Assembly: GCA_036872755.1 (NCBI GenBank)
Contig: JAVHNS010000012.1
Location: 186,001 to 250,000 of the forward strand
Source: Orbilia blumenaviensis
Lineage: Eukaryota; Ascomycota; Orbiliomycetes; Orbiliales; Orbiliaceae
Length of the DNA: 64,000 nt
Direction: 5' to 3'
The notes under the pieces are model-generated. The model ran no database searches, was not told where the DNA came from, and saw only the letters and a list, made by a program, of their open reading frames with translations. Position 1 is the stretch's first letter. Each line of letters starts with the position of its first letter. Shown here in pieces: positions 13,464 through 25,700 of the stretch. Position numbers and translations under genes: made by a program.

Positions 13464-16369
13464 TTACTTCCCAAATTGCCGATAGGCAGGAGCGCCGCCG
13501 ACTTGCATACGTCTATCAACTGGTTGCTGGGTGACGTAGCTTTGTGCAGGAGGAGCGAAGGAGAGTGAGCTGATTGTAGGGGATTGCTCCAATTTTATAG
13601 GCACTCGCTTATGAACCGACTCCCCGAGATGATCGAAGTTTTGTGTCGAGGCCTTGGAGCTGGCGGTTTTGCCTTTGCCGGTTTTGCTTACTCTTGGGGA
13701 TGAAGGAGTTGGCGCCTTCTGAGCTTGATGGAACGAGTTCAGTGGCTGTGGGATCGGGGAAGGGGGACTGCGAGGGTGCCTGGTTTCAGGGTTAAGAGCG
13801 TGGGATGGGGAAGGCTGGAAAGCGTTTCCAAGTTGAGGTGGAGGGGCCAAGGCTTTCGCCGGTCGGGGGCTGTATGCTGAGGGAGGCCCGAAGGTAGACA
13901 TTTGGGGTAGACGACTAGGTCCTGCTTGTGACGGGGTAGGTGTTGGGAAATGCTGGGGAGTGAGGGAAGGGGCCGGGATAGGGATTTGCGTAGGGACCAA
14001 CTGGAGACGACAGCAATCGAATCTTGTCAGCAAACCCGAATCTCCATTCAGGCAGTAAAGAATCGCTCGCACTAATATCAGTATGATAGGATTCTACTAC
14101 GCACCCCCATCGCTTCTAGGTCAGCCCGAACTTCGTCGGCTGAAGCACCCGCAATAGTAGGGGCCGCAGGAAAGCCGACATGCTTTGCAATCCCAGACAG
14201 AAGGGAAACCTCGGCGTTGTATCGAGTTCTGTGGTTGATCTGCGTCGAAACTGATTTCGGTATCCTATAAACGTAGTCTAGAATCTATGAGTTAGACCAG
14301 GTCCCTTTCTTCATTACAACAGGGGTCAAGCTTACCACTGAGGCTTGTATCTGCTGCTCTTCTTTCCCGATGAATTGCCCACCACTGAGTGTTCGCCTCA
14401 CTGAAGCACTTTTCCCGGGTTTCTCTGATCTCTTGGTTGTACTGAGCCCAAATAGCCGCCCTGTTGGCAATTCTTTCCACTTCTGCTGTTTGCTGTTGAA
14501 ACTCCAGAAGAATATTTGCCTTTTCTATTTTCTCTCGTTTGTGGGTTTCGATGGATTGGGACATTAGTATAAGCTCCGGGTGTGTGCCGTCGTGTAGCAT
14601 AGCAATTTCCTTGTCGATTTCGGCGACTCTTTCCTCGACAATCCTGAGATTATATTAACGCTAGGAAATACGGTGAGAAGCGTGCTAACTTACTTGTCTC
14701 TAAGCTGTGCAAATAGTATTTCAATTGCGGCGAGATCCTCTGCAGCTTGCCGTTTCGTCCTGCTCATTTCGTCGGCTAAGATGTGTTATTTTGCGAGTTT
14801 GTACTAGTATTGACTATCGGGAGGATATACCTTCGTCATCATCTTTAGTATGATGATTGCTATCTGCTGCATCTGTATCTCTTCCATCGTCGACATCTTC
14901 ATCGACATCTGTATCGGGGACCTTGGCTGAGGGCTTCTTTGGCGATAGATTTACACTCGCTAGCTTCTGTTTGTTCTTGGGCGACCGCTGGGCAGGTCTC
15001 GGCGATTCGTCTTCATCCTCAGCACCTGAGTCTTCAACGTCCGACACGTGGCCGTTAGTTGAGGGGAGAGTCGAATGTTTTGGATGTTTGCTCTTTTCAT
15101 TTTCATCCTCATCCTCATCATCCTCATCAGAGGCTTGTGATTTGGCGTCAACATTAACCTTCTTCTTCTTTGGCTCATCTAGATCAGAGATGTCCATGAT
15201 GCCTTTGTTATCATCTTCCTCGTCTTCTTCGTCGAGGCCATCGTTTCGTTTCCGCTTGCGAGGGGAAATTACTGGCGAACCGGCAACAGAGCCCTCAGGT
15301 GTAAGCTGTTCGATAGCGCCTAGCGTCATCTCTCGGTCGGGTGACTTTGGACTTTCCTGACCGGCGGTTGATAACGGGGACGGGCTCCGGGACGGCGATG
15401 TGAGAGTGCTCGTGCCAATTGATTTTTTTGGAGTGCTATACGATGCTGAGTTCGCGGTGTTACCTAGAATAGGCTTTTGAGGGGAAATATTTAATCTCTC
15501 TGTTTCGGCCTCTGAATCATCTGATTCTAATTCACTGAGGCTAGATGATTCTGGAGATTGACCGTTCATGTAGGGTCGCGAAGTTGACGGGGGGGCGGAG
15601 GAGCGATCTGGTGTATGCCTATCGGATCCAGTATTGCCCATCTCCAGGTCTTCTAGTGTTCTGGTGCCTTTAATGTCGGCCGAAGGGGCGAAAACGGCAA
15701 CGGAGGCCATGTGGTCCGAAGCAGATGAGGTTTCGGTTAATGGAGACGACTTGCTCTCTTCTTCGTCCTCTTCGGTACTTCCTTTCTCTGAACCGTTAGG
15801 TTGTTTAGTAGAGGTTGAAGAGGTAGCGGTTGTAGTGGTGGTGGTGATGGTAGTGGTGGTGGGGGGTAACACGTCTGTCGGCTCGACCTCTACCTCCGGG
15901 GCCTTGGAAGTTTGTTTTTTGGAGTTGGCTTTTGTGGGTTTCGGCTCTGGAATAGGAGTAGTATCGTTCTGTATCGATTTGCTTCCCACGTTCTGTGGCT
16001 CGCGATCTGGTTCCGGCTCTGAGGCCGCTGGAGTGGGAGAAAATTTGGGAGTACCGGCTGATCTGGTGGTGGTTGTGGTAGTGGTGGGAGGAGGCAATTC
16101 TAGAACACAAACAGAGAGGTAAGCTTTTTTTTTTTTTTTTTTTTGAGAGGAACTAGCCAGGAACAAAGGAATGCTATCCTGAGATAGACTTAATTGAGAT
16201 GGGGACTGTGCATTGCAGGAGAGAGGCAGGCTGCTGTGATAATGGGAGGAGTGTTCCGAAAGGCGCGACAGGGTAGGAAAGGTGAGAACGAGTTTTACCG
16301 ACCTTCCTCGTCCTTCAACACGCTGGCCGTTCTGAATCTTTTGCTTCCACGACGTGCAGAGGTTCTCAT
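13464..16369 (-). CDS. DEP1: Sds3-like Rpd3L histone deacetylase subunit (Dep1)
   Basis: Subunit of the large Rpd3/Sin3 deacetylase complex, nuclear, transcriptional repression and activation. Six exons on the minus strand: 16369-16303, 16099-14831, 14775-14694, 14643-14336, 14277-14105 and 14000-13464. All phases fit, giving 811 aa. It starts MRTSARRGSKRFRTASVLKD. Residues about 25-440 are a long acidic, Ser/Thr/Pro-rich disordered stretch with poly-Thr runs. The Sds3-like domain follows: RQAAEDLAAIEILFAQLRDK, IVEERVAEIDKEIAMLHDGT and then HPELILMSQSIE, a long coiled coil. The C-terminus is Pro-rich (PTPTPSQAGPSR and more). The first donor is GTCGGT, used because it alone restores frame. An alternative GTAAAA donor 4 bases downstream would put the next exon out of frame. 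Dep1 is chosen over Sds3 because of the large acidic N-terminus. Confidence 0.88.
16125..16144. repeat. T20 homopolymer in DEP1 intron 1
   Basis: Twenty consecutive T on the plus strand (A on the coding strand), inside the first intron of DEP1 just upstream of its acceptor. Its length is likely to vary between isolates or be affected by sequencing error. Confidence 0.9.
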
Positions 16370-18250
16370 AGTGGGATGCCTGGCGCCGGAGAGGAGATTT
16401 TGGCGAGAGAAGAGTAGAGAGGGGAGCGCCGACGGAGAAGAGGAGGAAGAGGGAGAGAAGGGCGTCTATGGTGACAGGCTCGGTGCGTGGTGGGAGACTT
16501 CCCGCGGTACTAGCTCAGAGACGAAGCAAAGAAGGCTTCTGGGGTGCTGAAGGGGATCATATACGGAATCTGTGAAGTGAAGGTGCTACAGAGAACGCAG
16601 ATGGATGGCAGGCTGGTGATTGGGCACCGGAGAGAACGGTGAGGATAGCAGCGGCGTAGAGATGTTCCTGTCGAAGAGGTGAAGATGGAGAAGCGGTGGT
16701 GGTGGTGGTGGTGGTTGGTGGTGGTTTATTTGCGGACCTTTTTTTCTTTTGGGCAGCAAAAAAAGAGCAGCCCGAAAGAAGGCCGGCCGACCGTTCTCTC
16801 GTTCGTTCGTTTGTTTCGTTCGTTCGTTCGTTCCCACCAAGAAAAAAAAAAAAAAAAAAAGTTAACCAAGAGGAACAGCAGTTATTACCTAAGGAAACCT
16901 TGCACCGCACGATTTGGGATCCGGGGCTGGGCTGGACTGGGCCGGGCTGCCTACACTGATGTTCAGATATCGTGATAATGATAAAAGAGGCTCTCTCTAG
17001 GTCTCCTTCGCTCGCTCTCCTGGCATCGATATCGGCGGAAGAATGGGAAAGACGGGCACAAAGATAGAAAGACAGATATATGCTTATCTCGCATGCACAG
17101 GTCCCCTTTCTCCTCTGCATTCAGCAGTCCCCGTCCAGATAATTCTCCAGTTCAGTCCAGTCCCAGTTTCATGTTTCAGCAGCCTTCACTTTCAGGTACA
17201 AGTACTTCCTGCGTTCGTTTGTTCCTTCAAAAATAAAAATATCCAAAAGAAGGCCATGCGACCGACTAAAGCCGATGCAGACAAACCTTCACACGTTTGG
17301 GTACCCATTTTGAGCTTGCTTGCTGCCCTTGGCTTTTTCAAATCCCCCCTCTCAGGCCTTCAAAGATGCTAGATAACCACATTTCCCCGAGGCTAAATTC
17401 CCCTCCGCTTGTATGTTATAAGCTTTTGCTTGATCAGCTGGCCCCATCATAGGCCATGGCCATTGTAACCACCGACCTGAAAAGGTACCCGGTGAAGCTG
17501 CATCTTGTACGCCGTCGCGAACGATACCAGCGGCCGCCTTCTGGTAACGATAGGTAACGCATACCTAATGTGACCAAGTTCGTCATCTGATGAGCAGGGT
17601 GAGATGGCGTATGGGCCGGATCCCTGTCCGACTCATATGCGTGCACAAGCCTCCTTCTCAAGCCGCATTCTTTGTTTTGGTGACATCAAAGACATGTTGC
17701 CCTTAAACCCGCCGACGCCGTACCTGTGGCTAGGATCTGGGTTCTTGGATGACTTGGGGATATACATGTAAGTACATGTAACTATGGTACGCATCATCCC
17801 AAGCATGGGCGCCGTTTTGGCCAGTTCGCGAATCGCATTACTTCCAGCGATTGTAGGGCTCAGCCACCGGCTGTGAGCCGAGGGTATGAGGTTTAGAGCT
17901 AGGCATCACGTAAAGAGCCGTTAGTATCCTCCTCAAATTAAGAGATAGGGACAGACCACTGACAGGCCATTATTATATTAGCGTGCCTACTGTGTCCACA
18001 GGCATATGCAACTGTTGGTGAGGTTGGAAACTGTAGCCGTCGCGCCTCATCGTGCTCCAGGTGTCGCATTGTTGGTGTGTGGAGAAGGAGAAAACGCCAC
18101 AATAGCCACAATAGCCACTGTGTGGCTGAAATCTCGAATTTTTCGCTGTCGCCAGTCCTTGAAATTATATACAAGTGCGACAACCACCAACACGATACAA
18201 CCGTCCACGAGCCCACAACTTACCCAGCTGCCACTACCACCACCACCACG
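16370..18250. promoter_or_regulatory. long divergent 5' region with microsatellites
   Basis: Shared upstream region of DEP1 (minus) and NOP12 (plus), 1.9 kb. It contains a GGT/GTG microsatellite near 16694-16727, a CGTT tetranucleotide array near 16799-16831 and an A run at about 16842-16860. Open frames across these repeats are low-complexity artefacts. No gene is supported. Regulatory function is inferred from position. Confidence 0.45.
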
Positions 18251-20050
18251 ATGTCGAAGAAGTCTAAGGTCGCCGAAGGAGAGTCAATTGACTCTACTAG
18301 GGAAGATATAAAAGTAAAGAAGGACAAGAAGGACAAGGAGAACAAGAGCGATAAAAAGAAGGAGAAAGAGTCCAAGTCTTCGCCTAGACGTACAGAAAAA
18401 TCAGCGCCAAAGTCACTCTTTGATGCTCCCGTCCAAACAGTAGATGACAGTCTTGCATCCTTATTCTCTGCAAATGTAAGATATGAATGCCTCTCTACGC
18501 ATTACTCTATGCTCATATTTGTATAGGCCGGCCCTGTGAAAATTGCCGTTATAAACTCGAGGCGCCTAAACATACGGAGGAAAGAGCACGGGACTGCCGA
18601 AAACGCTTCCGAGGGGGATGAAGAATCTGAGGAAGAAATTCCGTTAGAAATAGCAAATGCTTTGGCTGCTAGAGAAGGAGCATTGAACAAAGATAAGAAA
18701 AAGAAGCGCAAGAGGGCCACTGAACCAGAGATTGAGGACATTTATATGGACAAACTACGCGACGAAGAGCCGGAAGCGAGGAAGAAGCAGAAGAAAGTAG
18801 CGACGAAAGAGGTTAAGGAGCCTAAGAAGGCTAAGGCGGTTGAGGATGTTGACAAGGGAGAGGACGAAGAGATGGTAGATACGGATGACAAAGGCGACGG
18901 CGCAGAGACAAAATCAAACTCTGAGGGCGAGGACGACGATGCATCCGATGACAACGAAGAAGGGCAGGAGGACAACGACGAGCAAGAAAGTGATGAAGAG
19001 GAGAGTGGAAGCGAAGAGGGGGAGGACGATGCTAGGGAGGGCGACGAACCACAGGAGCGAATACGACACGAGACAGAAGGTGACCTCCAGAACCGAGAAC
19101 TCGAGAAAGCAAACTGTACAGTATTTGTTGGCAACCTTCCGTCCACAATCATCACCGATAAGGTAACCACTACATAATTGGTTCGAGTACTTTACTACAT
19201 CAAATTATACTAACTACAGGCTTAGACTCAACATAAAACACTCCAATCCGCCTTTAAAGCCCACGGTGTGGTTTCATCCATCCGCTTCCGCTCTATCGCC
19301 TTCTCCGACCAGATTCCCCGAAAAGCAGCCTTCATCACCAAAGCACTCCACGTTGACCAAACTACCGTCAATGCCTACGTCGTTTTCAAAACCCCAGAAG
19401 CAGCTCGATCATCTCTAAAGCTGAACGGAACCGTAGTCTTAAATCACCATATCCGCGTCGACAGCGTGGCACATCCAGCAAAGAACGATTCTCGCAAGTG
19501 TGTATTCGTTGGTAATCTCGATTTCGAAGCTGCAGAGGAATCGCTATGGAGACACTTTGCTACATGTGGTAAAGTTGAGAATGTAAGACTCGTCAGAGAC
19601 GCGAAAACGAACGTTGGCAAAGGATTTGCATATGTACAATTTGCAGATGAAGTGGACGTTGAGAAAGCCTTACTACTCAACGATAAGGTGATGGAGGCAG
19701 AGAAAGGAAAGAAGAGGAAGCTTAGAGTAACAAGAGCTAAGAACATGCGTAAGAAGGCAGTGCCAGACTCTGCACCTGGTGCTGCAAGATCGGCGAAGAA
19801 GAATGGCGTATATGTGCCTAAAGCTGACCCCAGACAATCGGGAGCTGCCGGTAGAGCTGGGAAGTTATTTGGCAAAGCCGGGGGTGCGAAAATGAAGAAA
19901 ATGGAGGATACCGGTGTGTATGAAGGCATAAGAGCTGTCCCTGGCATGGATGTCGGGCTGAGAACCGGCGGTTCCGGGAAGAAGAAGGGAGGCGTTAGAG
20001 CAAGGAAAACGGCAAGAAGTGCAGCATGGAAGAAAAAGCCAGCTAAATAG
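18251..20050 (+). CDS. NOP12: nucleolar RNA-binding protein Nop12
   Basis: RNA-recognition-motif protein of the nucleolus needed for 25S rRNA maturation and large-subunit assembly. Exons 18251-18475, 18527-19162 and 19226-20050 join in phase 0, giving 561 aa. The N-terminus is Lys/Glu-rich. A very acidic segment (about residues 165-260, runs of E and D) follows. RRM1 begins NCTVFVGNLPSTIITDK and spans the second intron, with a family-typical inserted loop IRFRSIAFSDQIPRKAAFIT. RRM2 begins SRKCVFVGNLDFEAAEESLW and contains GKGFAYVQFADEVD, a good RNP1. The C-terminus is basic, Gly/Ala/Lys-rich (KKKGGVRARKTARSAAWKK), fitting a nucleolar localisation signal. The acceptor at 19225 is CTTAG, four bases after a competing CAG; only the former keeps the frame. 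Confidence 0.93.
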
Positions 20051-20287
20051 GCGGATTATATGTACAAGTATATTCGATGTAAGATATAAGGGTCCGAGAT
20101 AAATCATCATATCAAGAGCACATCTGGGAGAAATATCACCCAAGGCTCCACCTCATCCTTGATCAGCCTCGCGGATACGGATCGTATCCTTAGTTCGTCT
20201 ACCAACGGTAAAGAACTATTAGACCAATGAATAAACTTCCCAGAATCCTAGCCCAGGGGCAAACCCGTCCAGGCTTTCTTGCCACTA

Positions 20288-20596
20288 TTAGATATTCTTC
20301 CTCACTTCTTTCCATTCTCCTCTTTCAATCAACTCTACTATTCCCATAAATCCCTTCGCCCCGGCTATGTCGCTCGCCGTCTTCCCGTCCTCGGTTTTCT
20401 GGATAGGATCTCCACCATTGATCAGTAGCGTTTTCACAGCATCCTTGTGTCCGAATGCGCAAGCAATGTGTAGCGGTGTATAGCCACCACAACCCGGCGA
20501 ATTTGGAGATTGATCTTTAGAGATAAAGTAGATTATATCGTCGACATTCCCTTTTTGGGCGGCATGAAAGATAGAAGTTGGAGTCTCGGATGCCAT
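20288..20596 (-). CDS. small ankyrin-repeat protein
   Basis: Intronless 102-aa protein made almost wholly of ankyrin repeats. It starts MASETPTSIFHAAQKGNVDD, then has a full repeat GGYTPLHIACAFGHKDAVKT ending LLINGGDP, and a third DGKTASDIAGAKGFMGIVEL. It has no signal peptide. Small stand-alone ankyrin proteins of this kind in ascomycetes are mostly uncharacterised adaptors, so no specific partner is proposed. It is tail-to-tail with NOP12, 237 bases away. Confidence 0.85.
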   Translation of the reverse strand: MASETPTSIFHAAQKGNVDDIIYFISKDQSPNSPGCGGYTPLHIACAFGHKDAVKTLLINGGDPIQKTEDGKTASDIAGAKGFMGIVELIERGEWKEVRKNI

Positions 20597-21930
20597 TTGG
20601 TGCAGTTGTTAGCCGCTTTGAATACGAGATATCTTATTCGTAGATTCAGAACCAAGACCTGCGAATATATATCGACAATTGTACATGCATGAAGATCGAA
20701 GAGGTTGTTCGAGTATGGGGATTTTGTCCTGGCTGTCGGAGTGTTATGCACTCCAAACCTATTAGATCCTTTCGGGTCGAATAGATACACCTTGTTCGAT
20801 GCTACCATAAAATGGTGTATGTACTCTTATATATGTATATATATAAGGATAATGTATTGATGTCGAGGAGAGGATAAGCCTCTCCCTGAAGCGGGGTAAG
20901 GTAATTACACCTAATCATAACACACCATTTACCGATAGTGGTAGCAATACAACTAACGTGGCCAACCTCGGTGTAACGATTCGGCCGAAGGTAAGATGTT
21001 AGCAAACGCGTGACGAAATTATAGTACTTCAAACGCGAAAATAACGTGAAATCCTGTGACTATGACCAATTAAACCAAGGGTGATGAGCTAGCGTAGGAA
21101 TGTTGGTACTTGGCTGGGACGGGTCAGGATTGATGCGCTCGATGCCCACGGCCTGCAGCGCAGCGCAGCTCGAGCTCTGGGCACAAATGCCTAATGGGTG
21201 ACTCCAAAATCTTGCATTGCATCAAGTATAATACGAAGTCACTGCATCAGAGCAAAGAGCTCAGTCTGGCCGGTCAACAAGCCAGAATCCAGTTCTGGAA
21301 CGCAGGATGATTCGACAGCCCGGCCCGGATTGAGGTTTGCTCATGCCCATAGAACACTGCAGGTAAATCGATCGATCCGGATCCAGGCCGTAAAGTAGTG
21401 TAACCTAAGATACAACCCCCTGTCAGTATTTGTGCTACATAAGATCCCGGCCCTGAAATCAAACACTACAACACTTTCTTATTGTAGGGCTCAAAGCAAT
21501 GAAGTTAACCTACAGCCCAACTACCGATCCATTAAGCGTGGAAACTTATCCCAGCGTCTTATTTAATTTAGTCCCTAATTTCTACAGACGAGGTCACCAT
21601 ATAGCTTAAACTAGAAGGATAGGGGTGGTAGCTTGTGCTCTCTGTCAGTGGTGCCAGAAACATATGGCCCGTTTAATTTCGATAAACACGGGGGGTCTGC
21701 GGTGTGTTCTGCTTCCAAGCATGGCCTTATAAACGTTCCAAGGCTCCTAGGAACCTACCGCAAACATCATATCTTCTCAACCATAGATATACGCCACGGC
21801 ACCATAAAAGTCATTGCACGAGTTCGTGAAAAAAAGGTTTGCTCAGTAGTCCCTCTTTTGGCCGCATCCAGAATTCAGGTCCCCATCTGCAAGTAAAGTT
21901 AAAATACACTCAAAACATCTCAATGGACAT
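20597..21930. other. intergenic, no gene seen
   Basis: 1.3 kb with short open frames only. A GC-rich patch with repeated GCAGC near 21150-21170 and a TATATATA-like stretch near 20826-20842 are the only compositional features. No coding or RNA signal. Confidence 0.4.
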
Positions 21931-22598
21931 ATGTCTGGCACCGGATATATAGCTCCCAGGTGGGCTACTGCTTTGGAGTTTTGGATTGATACATCTACAT
22001 ATCTTTGCTGTGCAGCAACACCTGATTATAAGTCCACCTTCTACTTTTCATTTAATACTAAACTCACAAAGGCCTCTTTCAAGGGCGATAATGGACTAAA
22101 TATGGCTTGCTCGGGTAGTAATCTCTCGGGTGGCAGCCGACGCCATTCCCAGGGAAGCTTTTCTGGGGACGACGGATATGAACTGGTAGTAAGTAGACTA
22201 CCCGATTTCCCTTTAAGGTGACATAATTATATATATTAAATTTGAAATGCATTCAAATACCCGTCTCGTACCTAGACCTCTACCTTGCATAAAGAGGCAA
22301 TTTAAAGACATGTAGCATGGATATTTACTTAAAATCTTAGGACTTCGACAACGGAAGTCGGGGAAGCGTTTCATCTACAAAAGCAGGGAACACAATTATA
22401 AACAGAATTACGGAACTCAGGGAGGGACTACAGAATGGGACGATCACGCCAAATCAACAGAAGAACGCAGAGCGATTGATCTCGGACTTGGAAAAGGGTA
22501 TCCTGTGGTATTTATATGAGGATGGGAAGCCGGTCACGCACATGACTAGAAATTTCAGCCGGGTACTTTGGAAAGAGTTAGCACCTGATGATATATGA
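21931..22598 (+). CDS. orphan two-exon protein
   Basis: Not recognised. Exons 21931-22188 and 22341-22598 (258 nt each) join in phase 0 across an intron with donor GTAAGT and acceptor CTTAG, giving 171 aa. The N-terminal part has aromatic and Cys-containing segments (LEFWIDTSTYLCCAATPDYK). The C-terminal exon is a predicted helix pair, INRITELREGLQNGTITPNQ then QKNAERLISDLEKGILWYLY. No signal peptide is seen. It is tail-to-tail with the subtilase fusion gene, with only 190 bases between the stop codons. The ATG at 21931 is the first one in frame, but an unseen upstream exon cannot be excluded. The case rests on the long second exon with clean splice sites. Confidence 0.5.
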
Positions 22599-22788
22599 CT
22601 TGTATTCACGCGTACTTCAGAGTTGGCCAAAATTTGGTTTGGATGATATATGGCGATGCATGAAATTATTGCATTTAAAATACACGCATGTGCGCATCCA
22701 TGCAATATATCTTAATGTAAATTTGCGTGACCTTTTGTAGCGATCTAGGCTAATACGTCCGCCTCGTCACAAGATATTTTTTCCTTAG

Positions 22789-25700
22789 TTATGTTGGGGC
22801 TGGTTGAACTCGTACAACGCTGACACAGTTTGGCTATTACGGGAAAATGCTCTGTTAGTAATTGTAGGCCCATGAGATTTATCTTCACTGATAGCTCACC
22901 TTGTCCAAAAGATTTACCGTTGTTCCTGAAGCTAATGTAGGAAAGACCGTAGGGATTATTGCGCGGGGTGTAGAACCCGGTGGGTCTGAGGGTTTTATAG
23001 GATCATGGAGGGGCGATATTGGCGAGACATCTTCTTCTTCTTCAAACGGGTTGTTATCGGCACACGGGAGCAGCTTACCCCATGCTGCTCGGTGTGTTAT
23101 AGTTGTATCTAAGTCGGTTTGGAATAGAGTACCTTTGGCGTCTCTGGACTTCTGTAGCAGCAACTTTTTAACCCCAAGTCCCCATTTCCCACCATTTGTG
23201 GCGACTTGCGCAGTGACCTCATTTGGATAGGATATAAGCATGTTGGCGACTATACCGGAGACCATCCCTGCCGCACCAGACGTCCCTGTCTCACTAGCGT
23301 AAACGTTTGGACCAGAAGTATCGGCGCACCAAGCCCCTGTAGCAGCAGCATAAATTGTTAAGAAGCCAATCGTGTTTTGTGCAGAACCCCCGGATTGTTG
23401 GAATTGTGAGGCATGGTGACGTTCATCATCGAGCCATGAATTTCCGACGACTATTATCCCAGTACTTGAACCACCGCTTCCCCTAGGCTTATCTACGTCT
23501 ATTTTCCTCGGATGATCGTTGCCCGCGGAAACAACAAGAACGGCTCGAAGAATATCTAGTCTTACTTCAACTTCGCCCCACCAATCTCTATTCGAATTCC
23601 ATTGATTAGCATTGATACCGGTGAATAAAACTGCCTTCATGCCTATGATGTATGCCATAATATTAGCGATTTTCCGACCTAAAATACTAACTAGACCATG
23701 AAACCTTTGGTGTTTTTTTGGCACCAACCTGCGGAGATGTTAATAACGGCTTTGCCTTTATAGGTATTTGATCCCGGCAATCCGTTAACCATATGTAAGC
23801 CAATGTCAGCGAGACTCTGATATAGCTTCCAAGCCCACCCCTCCTGTACCGTCAAACCCCTATCGTCACGAACTTTGAGTGGGTTGACAAGAACCAACCC
23901 CGCCCCTTTTGAAGTCCCAGAATACCACCCAGCTGCCATGGAGGCAATACAAGTACCGTGATTACCAACGAAATGATCATTCTCACTGCCCCAGCTTGTA
24001 GTTGGGAGTTTTTGTAATACTTTTCCTTGGTAGTCCTAAAGTTAAAGTTAGTGTATATCCCAGATTTAGAAATGCGTATATAAAGCAGATTATTCCTTAC
24101 ATTGTGAGTTAGAAGGAAGCCTGCAAATTCAACGACGTATATGGCGGCTCCGACCCCCCTCTCACTCTCCAAGAAGACGTAAGAATTCGGAACATCGTAC
24201 CACCTTCCAGTTTCTTGTCGAATGTTTGGATTTGACAACCAGTTCAAATGATTTGGAGCGTTGGGTTGGTATAAATAAGTATCTTGCCCATTCATATTTG
24301 GATTATCAAAGCGTTTGAGCAGCTTCTGAGGATGAAGATCTTCGGTTTCAATTCTTTTACGAGGCTTTGGAGAGGCAGGTGATCTTTTTGCGAGTTTATG
24401 CGCAACCTCGGTTTCCTCTGTAACTATTTCATCGTAGACAATAGAAAGAATTGGACCATTGGGTTCCACTGCAAACGCCACAAGATCGTCGGAATCGCAC
24501 TTGGTTATTACAACCCTGTACATCTTCCAATCAATTTCGTAATAACCCATTCTAACGTTATCTTCGTGTAATGGCAACCGGCGGATCATGGCTTCGTATT
24601 GTTTTTCCGTAGTACCTGGTTTGCACATGATCACAAGTGGGATATACTCATCGTCTAGGCATTCTTCAGGTTCTTCTCCGCCACCACCTCCTGTACCACC
24701 TCCTCCACCACTGTTGCCGAAACCCAAGAGGTAGGTGAGAAGCCCTACTGCTGCAGCCTCTACAGGGTAAAAATTGGTATGTAATCTCTTAAGAAAAAAA
24801 AGATTCAGAGATGACACTTACCTAAAATACGAGTAGATACTCCCTAAAAGTTAAGTCCCAGTAAGCTAGGATGTCGCCTATTGAATAAGAATCATACATA
24901 CCAAAGCAACCACAGCCGTCGGGCCAATTGCGGTCAAAGATACGGTGGTACTCGTTTCTATTTCCAACATTGCTGCACTGCTGACTGCACTTTCTGCATC
25001 ATCTAATAGGGATTCTTGGCTCTCTAGAGCTAGGTTATTGAGCCTTATGTAATTGTGCTGCCATCGATGTTAGAAAAATATACAAATCGTAAACAATGAA
25101 GTGGTATGCTTACTGCAGCCGGTGACTTTCTCCGAACACGATAAATGGCGTTTGTCAAAGCCCTTCCTATATAGAGGAGAGTTTCTTATCAGCATTGCTC
25201 GGAACACCAAATGTAAGAATTAGAAGCTTAACTGACTGCATGTTCTCGCAGCCTGCTTCATAACTTGAACAGCTTGCCCCAATGGGTCTTGTCGAGGTGT
25301 CAAGTTTCTACGCTTGTTCCGAGCTGAAGAGTTCTGAAGTAAGTCTACGACGGTATCTATTGCTGCTTGTAGTGCTTCGTATGCTGTCTTTAGGTCTGAA
25401 AGTGCGGTTATAAGTTCTGATACCTCGTAAATTGGGTCGATATAGTCGCTATTTTGATATAGCACGAAGGTATCGCTTCCACCGCATATCTCGGAGTGTT
25501 TTCCGTTACATTCTTTATTACACTCGCTGGTGGAGACGGATACAGAGCCCAGATCTAGAACAAAATCTGCCCAACATTCACTGTAAATGTTTCAGTGTTA
25601 GGGATCCCTGGGTATATTCTACTTGATCTGGCCATCCCAGTTAATCTTCTGAAGGAAATAATTTACTTACCCAGAATTCTCAACTGCAGCATACTTATAA

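Noticed and set aside
15634..16122. Val/Ser-rich plus-strand open frame
   Set aside because: Antisense shadow of the Thr/Ser-rich N-terminus of DEP1.
16557..17120. 187-codon minus-strand open frame upstream of DEP1
   Set aside because: Built on poly-Pro/Thr and poly-Phe from microsatellites and homopolymers; no domain.
21633..21896. 87-codon plus-strand frame before the orphan gene
   Set aside because: Starts at a GTG, lies in a different frame from the 21931 exon and has no splice path to it.
22885..22899. Fusion gene stop at 22885 (product ending DKVSYQ)
   Set aside because: A 66-base intron with donor GTGAGC, branch CTAAC and acceptor AATAG fits better and gives 14 further residues ending at 22789; the shorter end remains possible if this intron is retained.
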